Source of the DNA: an uncultured Clostridia bacterium
GTDB lineage: Bacteria; Bacillota; Clostridia; Christensenellales; DTU072
Length of the DNA: 64,000 nucleotides
Direction: 5' to 3'
NCBI GenBank assembly: GCA_934274515.1
Contig: CAKQTC010000009.1
Coordinates: 1-64,000 of the forward strand
Part shown: one piece after another, positions 59,995 to 64,000 of the stretch
How positions within the stretch are numbered: position 1 is the first letter of the stretch
Layout of the letters: every line of letters starts with the position of its first letter
The notes under the pieces: generated by a model
Seen by the model: the letters and a program-made list of their open reading frames with translations, nothing else
The model's database searches: none
Told to the model about the DNA's origin: nothing
Program-made: the position numbers and the translations under genes

Positions 59995-61281
59995 CTATCT
60001 ACTTATTTTCGACTTACAAAGCGTTATGCTTTGGACAAGCGCACGTTTTGCGGGGCAAACGTAAGCGCAACAGCCGCAACTTATGCAATTTCTCACGCCG
60101 CCGATTTTCGCCGCTTTTTCGTAATCTCCCGCCTGCGTGTAAAAATCGATTTGCATCGGAAGAAGTTTCATCGGACACACTTCCGCGCATCGTCCGCAGT
60201 TAATGCACGGCGTAGGCTCGTCCGCCGACACGGTTTTTTCCGTCAACATAATGAACCCGGAAACCGTTTTCGTCGTGTAAACGTCGGTACTTACCATAGC
60301 CGCGCCCATCATCGGTCCGCCGCAAACAAGCATTTTTACGTTGTCTTTTTCTCCGCAGTACTGCCGTAACGCAACGAAACTCGTTCCGAATTTGACAAGG
60401 AGATTTTTAGGTGCGACCGTTCCGTCGCCGGAAACCGTAAGCACACGCTCGTAAAGCGGTTTGTTCTCTTCCACCGCTTCGTAAACGGCAAACGCCGTAG
60501 CAACGTTTTGCACGACGCATCCTGCGTCCGACGGAAGTTTGCCTACGGGAACTTTTCTGCCCGTGCAACAATATATAAGGTGCTTTTCACTCCCCATAGG
60601 ATACGCTTTTTTCAAGATAACGGGTTGAATGTCGTCGTATTTTGAAAAAAGTTCTATCGCTTCGGGTTTGTTCTTCTCTATCCCCATTAATATTTTCGTC
60701 ACTCCGAGTGCTTTTGCGATAAGCCGTATTCCTTGCGCCACTTCGTCGGTTTTCTCCACCATAAGACGATAATCGCACGTCAGATACGGCTCGCACTCCG
60801 CGGCGTTTATAATAAGCGTGTCAACTGCAGTTTTCGGGCTAAGTTTGACGTCCGTCGGAAACCCTGCTCCGCCCATTCCCACGATACCCGCTTCGGTAAT
60901 ACGATTTTTAATAGTTTCGGGCGCTCTGTCCGCAAGCGGCTCTAAAAACTTAACCGCGTTCAATCCGTCGCTGTGGATAATAACGTAGTCGCTCGTCGTC
61001 CCGTTCGCCGCCCTGTGCTTTTCTATACCCGTTACCGTTCCGCTTACGCTCGAATAAACGTTCGCGCCGATAAATCCGCTTTTCTTGCCGATAAGCGAAC
61101 CGACGTAAACGTAATCGCCCGCCTCGACCACGGGTTCGGACGGCTTGCCTATGTGTTGACATAAACTTATAGCCGCAATTTCCGGCGACGGGAAAACTTC
61201 AATCGCGCCGTCGCGCGCAAGCGACTTTCCGTCCGGAACATGCACGCCGCGCGAAAAAAACTTACCTTTCTTCGGTTCCAA
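59995..61281 (-). CDS. rnfC: Rnf complex subunit RnfC
   Basis: 428 residues. GMGGAGFPTDVKLS (NADH/FMN site as in complex I 51-kDa), then two 4Fe-4S motifs CINCGRCAEVCPMKL and CISCGCCAYVCPAKR. Reduces NAD+. The start is TTG (61279-61281), 6 bp after GGAGG, overlapping the Gx gene end. Confidence 0.94.
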   Translation of the reverse strand: MEPKKGKFFSRGVHVPDGKSLARDGAIEVFPSPEIAAISLCQHIGKPSEPVVEAGDYVYVGSLIGKKSGFIGANVYSSVSGTVTGIEKHRAANGTTSDYVIIHSDGLNAVKFLEPLADRAPETIKNRITEAGIVGMGGAGFPTDVKLSPKTAVDTLIINAAECEPYLTCDYRLMVEKTDEVAQGIRLIAKALGVTKILMGIEKNKPEAIELFSKYDDIQPVILKKAYPMGSEKHLIYCCTGRKVPVGKLPSDAGCVVQNVATAFAVYEAVEENKPLYERVLTVSGDGTVAPKNLLVKFGTSFVALRQYCGEKDNVKMLVCGGPMMGAAMVSTDVYTTKTVSGFIMLTEKTVSADEPTPCINCGRCAEVCPMKLLPMQIDFYTQAGDYEKAAKIGGVRNCISCGCCAYVCPAKRALVQSITLCKSKISR

Positions 61282-61822
61282 CTTTGTCCTCCTTCTTTAA
61301 CGATAACGTTCTCTCAAAATAAGTCATCGGTATTTTCTTGATAATAAGCGTAGCCGCAATCCCGACTATCGCTCCGCTCGCTCCCCCCATAAGCATAAGA
61401 TACGGCAAATACGTAAACGCTACCGCGCTTTTCGCCACTAAGTAAAATACCACGCATTGAACCACGTTGTTTACTGCCGCCGAAAACACGCTTATAGACG
61501 AAATCGTAAACGTTTTCTTGAATTTGTCAATCATTGCCGCGCTCGTCGCGCAAGCAATAATTCCACCCGTTAAACTGTACATTAAGGCTCCCATATTGCC
61601 TGTTATAAGACACCCTAACGTTGATTTAACTACAACCAGTACCAACGCTTCTACGTTCCCCAAAGTAATCAGCGCAAGTAAGGTAAACACGTTTCCGACG
61701 CCGATTTTACCCCCCGGAACGATAAGCGACGGAAACAGGTTTTCCACGATAAACGCTACGAGCGCGCCTGCGCACAGCACGGAAAGGACGGCTATTCGTT
61801 TGACGGTAAAACGGTTTTTCAT
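61262..61822 (-). CDS. Gx-transporter/heptaprenyl diphosphate synthase component I-like membrane protein
   Basis: 186 residues, about five to six membrane helices with GGKIGVGNVFTLLALITLG and SLTGGIIACATSA. Proteins of this family recur next to rnf and nusGII genes in Clostridia. The annotation as prenyl synthase component is historical; it resembles ECF-type small membrane transporters. Role here unknown. Confidence 0.82.
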   Translation of the reverse strand: MKNRFTVKRIAVLSVLCAGALVAFIVENLFPSLIVPGGKIGVGNVFTLLALITLGNVEALVLVVVKSTLGCLITGNMGALMYSLTGGIIACATSAAMIDKFKKTFTISSISVFSAAVNNVVQCVVFYLVAKSAVAFTYLPYLMLMGGASGAIVGIAATLIIKKIPMTYFERTLSLKKEDKVGTEER

Positions 61823-62283
61823 AACACCGCCTCTTCGCCGTTTTTTCCTACGATGCGGACTTCGATTTTATGCGGAAGACAGTATATGGCGTCGCCGCCG
61901 TTCGATATTTTGCCGAACGAATGAACGCAGTCCGCCCTGACGGAACAGTCCGATTCGACCATTTTTGCTCCGTCCGCATAAATTTTCAAGACGTTTTTTC
62001 CTTCGGGAACTACTATTTCCGCTTTTAGCGAGTCCTCGGTTTCGGTGACCGTCACGTATTTTTTTCCGCTATCGGTCATTATACCATTTTTCGCGGAAAA
62101 ATCATAGGTGTACAACAATTTTTCGCGATAATATATCTCTAATCTGTCCGCCGCGCTTTTCTTGTCGGTAAGAAAAACTCCGAGAAAGGCTCCTATAACG
62201 GCAAGCGCGATACACCCGTAAACGATAAGGTCTTTTAACTTAAAAAAACCGTCTTTTTTTACGCGCTCTATTCTATCCGTCAT
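61819..62283 (-). CDS. NusG domain II-containing membrane-anchored protein
   Basis: 154 residues: one membrane helix (about 18-42), then an extracytoplasmic beta-rich domain of the NusG_II type (YDFSAKNGIMTDSGKKYVTV...DCVHSFGKIS...CLPHKIEVRIVG) with two Cys. Regularly found between apbE and rnf. Possibly an assembly or redox partner of Rnf; unproven. Overlaps its neighbours at both ends. Confidence 0.85.
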   Translation of the reverse strand: MTDRIERVKKDGFFKLKDLIVYGCIALAVIGAFLGVFLTDKKSAADRLEIYYREKLLYTYDFSAKNGIMTDSGKKYVTVTETEDSLKAEIVVPEGKNVLKIYADGAKMVESDCSVRADCVHSFGKISNGGDAIYCLPHKIEVRIVGKNGEEAVL

Positions 62284-63421
62284 ATGCTTTTCCTTTTGTT
62301 ATCGTAAGTTCCTTCTCTGTAGTAAATACTTTCATTTCGCCGTTTTCGATAAACGCCGCGACTACGGTGATGCCGTTGTTTATCGCATATTCGGAAGCGG
62401 CAAACTCGATTATTTTTTTCTTTCCTGCGGCGATTAACCCCGTCGAAAGGCAATCGGACAACGCGCCGCGCGCACCGATTACGGTAACCGCCGCAACGCC
62501 GTTATCGCTCGGCATACCGCTCGCCGCGTCTATGATATGGGAGTAGCGGCGTCCCGCTAAAAAATAACATCTCTCGTAGTCGCCGCTTGTGGACGCTTGT
62601 ACGTCGTTTTTTTTCATTGAACAGTACGTCCGCTCTTTATTAGAAGTTTCCGTGCCGTCTTGTCGCGGATTCGTGAGAAGAAATTCCCACTTTTTGCCTT
62701 TTTGATTTTTGAGTAGACCGATACTGCTCGACCCGTAACTTATGTAACCGCGCGCAATGCCGTTTTCGGCGCAAAAATCTACAAGTTTTTCCACGACAAG
62801 CCCTTTGGCGAGTGCGGAAAAATCGATTTCCGGATAGTAAATCGTGCCGTTAATCTCAACTCCGCTCGTCGTTTTCGTAACGTAATATTCGCCGTTTTCT
62901 TCGCTTAGAACAAAGTTTTTCAGTCCTACAAGCGAGCGAAAAGCGGTAATATATTTCACGTCGGGCAACGGGTATGACCCGTCGGCGTTAATAACTCTGT
63001 CGTACGCTTTTTTTGCACCGTTGTTTTTAAGTCGGGAAGAAAAACCCCATAAATCGACAAGCGGAGCAACCGTCGGGTCAAAATAGCCGTCCGTAAGTTC
63101 GTATGCCATACGCGCCACGTCAAACGCCTCTTTCGTCAACTCGCTTATTTTTGTTTTCGCTCCGGTTTTTGCGGAGTTTATTCTACTCACGTCCGAGTCC
63201 GCTACGCTTGTATCGAAGACGGCGCTAAGAGAGGAAACGATTTTTTTCGCATTGTCCGAAAAAGCGTTGAATTGTGTTTTCGTGCAGTACAAATCGGCTT
63301 TCAAGACCGAGCCGAAGTGCGTTAAATCCGTAAAAGAAAGTGCGTTTTCCGTCGTACAACCGCAAATAAAAATCGTCGATAAAACAATCAGCGCGACAAA
63401 AAACACAATAATTTTTTTCAT
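62273..63421 (-). CDS. apbE: FAD:protein FMN transferase ApbE
   Basis: 382 residues with lipoprotein signal peptide ending in FICGC. ApbE domain: ISYGSSSIGL, IDAASGMPSDNGVAAVTVIGA with the metal-binding Asp, and a catalytic His in YSHIIDAAS. It attaches FMN to Thr of RnfG and RnfD outside the membrane. First gene of the operon; there is no ribosome site and the promoter puts the transcript start at the ATG, so the message looks leaderless. Confidence 0.94.
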   Translation of the reverse strand: MKKIIVFFVALIVLSTIFICGCTTENALSFTDLTHFGSVLKADLYCTKTQFNAFSDNAKKIVSSLSAVFDTSVADSDVSRINSAKTGAKTKISELTKEAFDVARMAYELTDGYFDPTVAPLVDLWGFSSRLKNNGAKKAYDRVINADGSYPLPDVKYITAFRSLVGLKNFVLSEENGEYYVTKTTSGVEINGTIYYPEIDFSALAKGLVVEKLVDFCAENGIARGYISYGSSSIGLLKNQKGKKWEFLLTNPRQDGTETSNKERTYCSMKKNDVQASTSGDYERCYFLAGRRYSHIIDAASGMPSDNGVAAVTVIGARGALSDCLSTGLIAAGKKKIIEFAASEYAINNGITVVAAFIENGEMKVFTTEKELTITKGKAYDG

Positions 63422-63427
63422 AGTTTA

Positions 63428-63456
63428 ATTATAAGTTATATTCTCGTAAAAATCAA
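63428..63456 (-). promoter_or_regulatory. apbE-rnf operon promoter, leaderless arrangement
   Basis: Minus-strand TTGATT (63451-63456), 17 bp, TATAAT (63428-63433). The -10 ends 6 bp before the apbE ATG. Confidence 0.75.
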
Positions 63457-63508
63457 TACCAAAGCGCGGAATAGGGAAGCGCGCGTTTATTTTGTATTTG
63501 ACAAGGCA

Positions 63509-63536
63509 AACCCCGTTCGCTTTTTGCGACGGGGTT
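63509..63536 (-). terminator. Probable end hairpin of the amino-acid ABC operon
   Basis: AACCCCG-TTCGC-TTTTT-GCGA-CGGGGTT, a strong stem but with only a weak T-rich tail on the minus strand. It lies about 130 bp after the stop at 63670. Nothing else is recognised in 63537-63669. Confidence 0.5.
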
Positions 63537-63669
63537 CGCTTCATATAAAGGAGAATATTGTCGGCAACGTTCGTTGCTTGGCGCTTTGTCATAGGCAAAC
63601 CGCCGTTTCTGTTGGAACAAAGCATAAAAATACTTACAAAGGCTTCTCCCTTGCGTATTTTTACTTGTA

Positions 63670-64000
63670 TTACAACACTTTTGATAAAAACTCTTTCAAG
63701 CGTTGATTTTGCGGATTACCGAAAAGTTCTTGCGGCGTGTTTTGCTCCGCTATTTTACCTTGGTCCATAAACAAAACTCTCGTCGCGACTTCTTTGGCAA
63801 AACCCATTTCGTGCGTAACGATTACCATTGTCATTCCCTCGGCTGCTATTTGTTTGATTAAATCGAGTACTTCGCCGACCATTTCGGGGTCCAACGCGCT
63901 AGTAGGTTCGTCAAAAAGCATTACTTTCGGGTTCATGGCAAGCGCTCTTACGATGGCTATACGCTGTTTCTGTCCGCCGCTAAGCGTAGACGGATACGCG
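63670..64000 (-). CDS. Polar amino-acid ABC transporter ATPase (GlnQ-like), partial
   Basis: The C-terminal 109 residues of the protein; the 5' part is beyond the right edge. Visible are the signature STLSGGQKQRIAI, Walker B VMLFDEPTSALDPEMVGEVL, and the switch His in IVTHEMGFAKEVA. The family imports glutamine, arginine, histidine and similar; the residues left do not tell which. The frame runs to base 64000 without a stop. Confidence 0.93.
   Translation of the reverse strand, partial: AYPSTLSGGQKQRIAIVRALAMNPKVMLFDEPTSALDPEMVGEVLDLIKQIAAEGMTMVIVTHEMGFAKEVATRVLFMDQGKIAEQNTPQELFGNPQNQRLKEFLSKVL

Noticed and set aside
63425..63625. 66-codon minus-strand frame upstream of apbE
   Set aside because: Overlaps a strong hairpin and the rnf promoter, has no ribosome site and no recognisable content.

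Overview
The window reads as chromosomal DNA from an anaerobic, low-to-mid GC member of the Bacillota (class Clostridia), probably an uncultured host-associated lineage. The evidence is the gene content: a T-box riboswitch, an Rnf complex with ApbE, glutamine synthetase type III, a PerR-rubrerythrin pair, a cobalamin methionine synthase with its reactivation domain on a separate polypeptide, a two-gene transketolase, and strong GGAGG ribosome sites. I see no phage, insertion sequence, rRNA, tRNA or CRISPR. The genus cannot be fixed from sequence alone.

Layout. 1-240: 64-bp tandem repeats running off the left edge. 280-4631: MarR-controlled heterodimeric ABC exporter. 4.9-7.0 kb: small lipoproteins sharing a duplicated 5' cassette. 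7.2-10.4 kb: amidase, a cluster of DnaA boxes, uppP, ychF. 10.7-14.5 kb: an Old-Yellow-Enzyme-type reductase with both subunits of an AcnX aconitase. 14.7-16.5 kb: acyl-CoA ligase behind a valine-rich leader-peptide attenuator. 16.5-21.5 kb: cvpA-tcdA-metF-activation domain-metH. 22-24 kb: glutamine synthetase III. 24.4-27.8 kb: split transketolase plus acyl-CoA ligase. 28.1-30.1 kb: sodium:solute symporter under a T-box that looks tyrosine-specific. 30.2-34.2 kb: a tightly overlapped operon of two PfkB kinases, a GDPD-type phosphodiesterase, a metallo-beta-lactamase-fold hydrolase and a PI-PLC-type phospholipase. 34.5-40.5 kb: F-type ATP synthase with a severely shortened delta subunit. 40.6-46.3 kb: glycan degradation (GH38 mannosidase, fructokinase, GH27 galactosidase with an inserted carbohydrate-binding module). 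46.3-49.4 kb: guaB and corA, each behind a short leader ORF and a hairpin. 49.4-53.2 kb: AraC regulator, glycerol dehydrogenase and dihydroxyacetone kinase. 53.4-56.2 kb: membrane protein, XRE regulator, PerR and rubrerythrin. 56.2-63.4 kb: apbE-nusGII-Gx-rnfCDGEAB. The right edge cuts a polar amino-acid ABC ATPase.

How it fits together. Rnf (ferredoxin:NAD+ ion pump, flavinylated by ApbE) and ATP synthase give ion-coupled energy conservation. GldA and DhaK feed glycerol into glycolysis, and the glycosidases, PfkB kinases and transketolase feed sugars. PerR and rubrerythrin handle peroxide.

The most distinctive theme is transcript-leader control. Three genes (acyl-CoA ligase, guaB, corA) are preceded by a promoter, a very short ORF and a terminator-like hairpin, and a fourth (the symporter) by a T-box. 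The corA leader peptide begins MDPDP, closely resembling the MEPDP start of the enterobacterial magnesium-sensing peptide MgtL. The valine-rich leader in front of an acyl-CoA ligase suggests that ligase serves valine supply. These calls come from reading the sequence by eye; no alignment or folding program was run.
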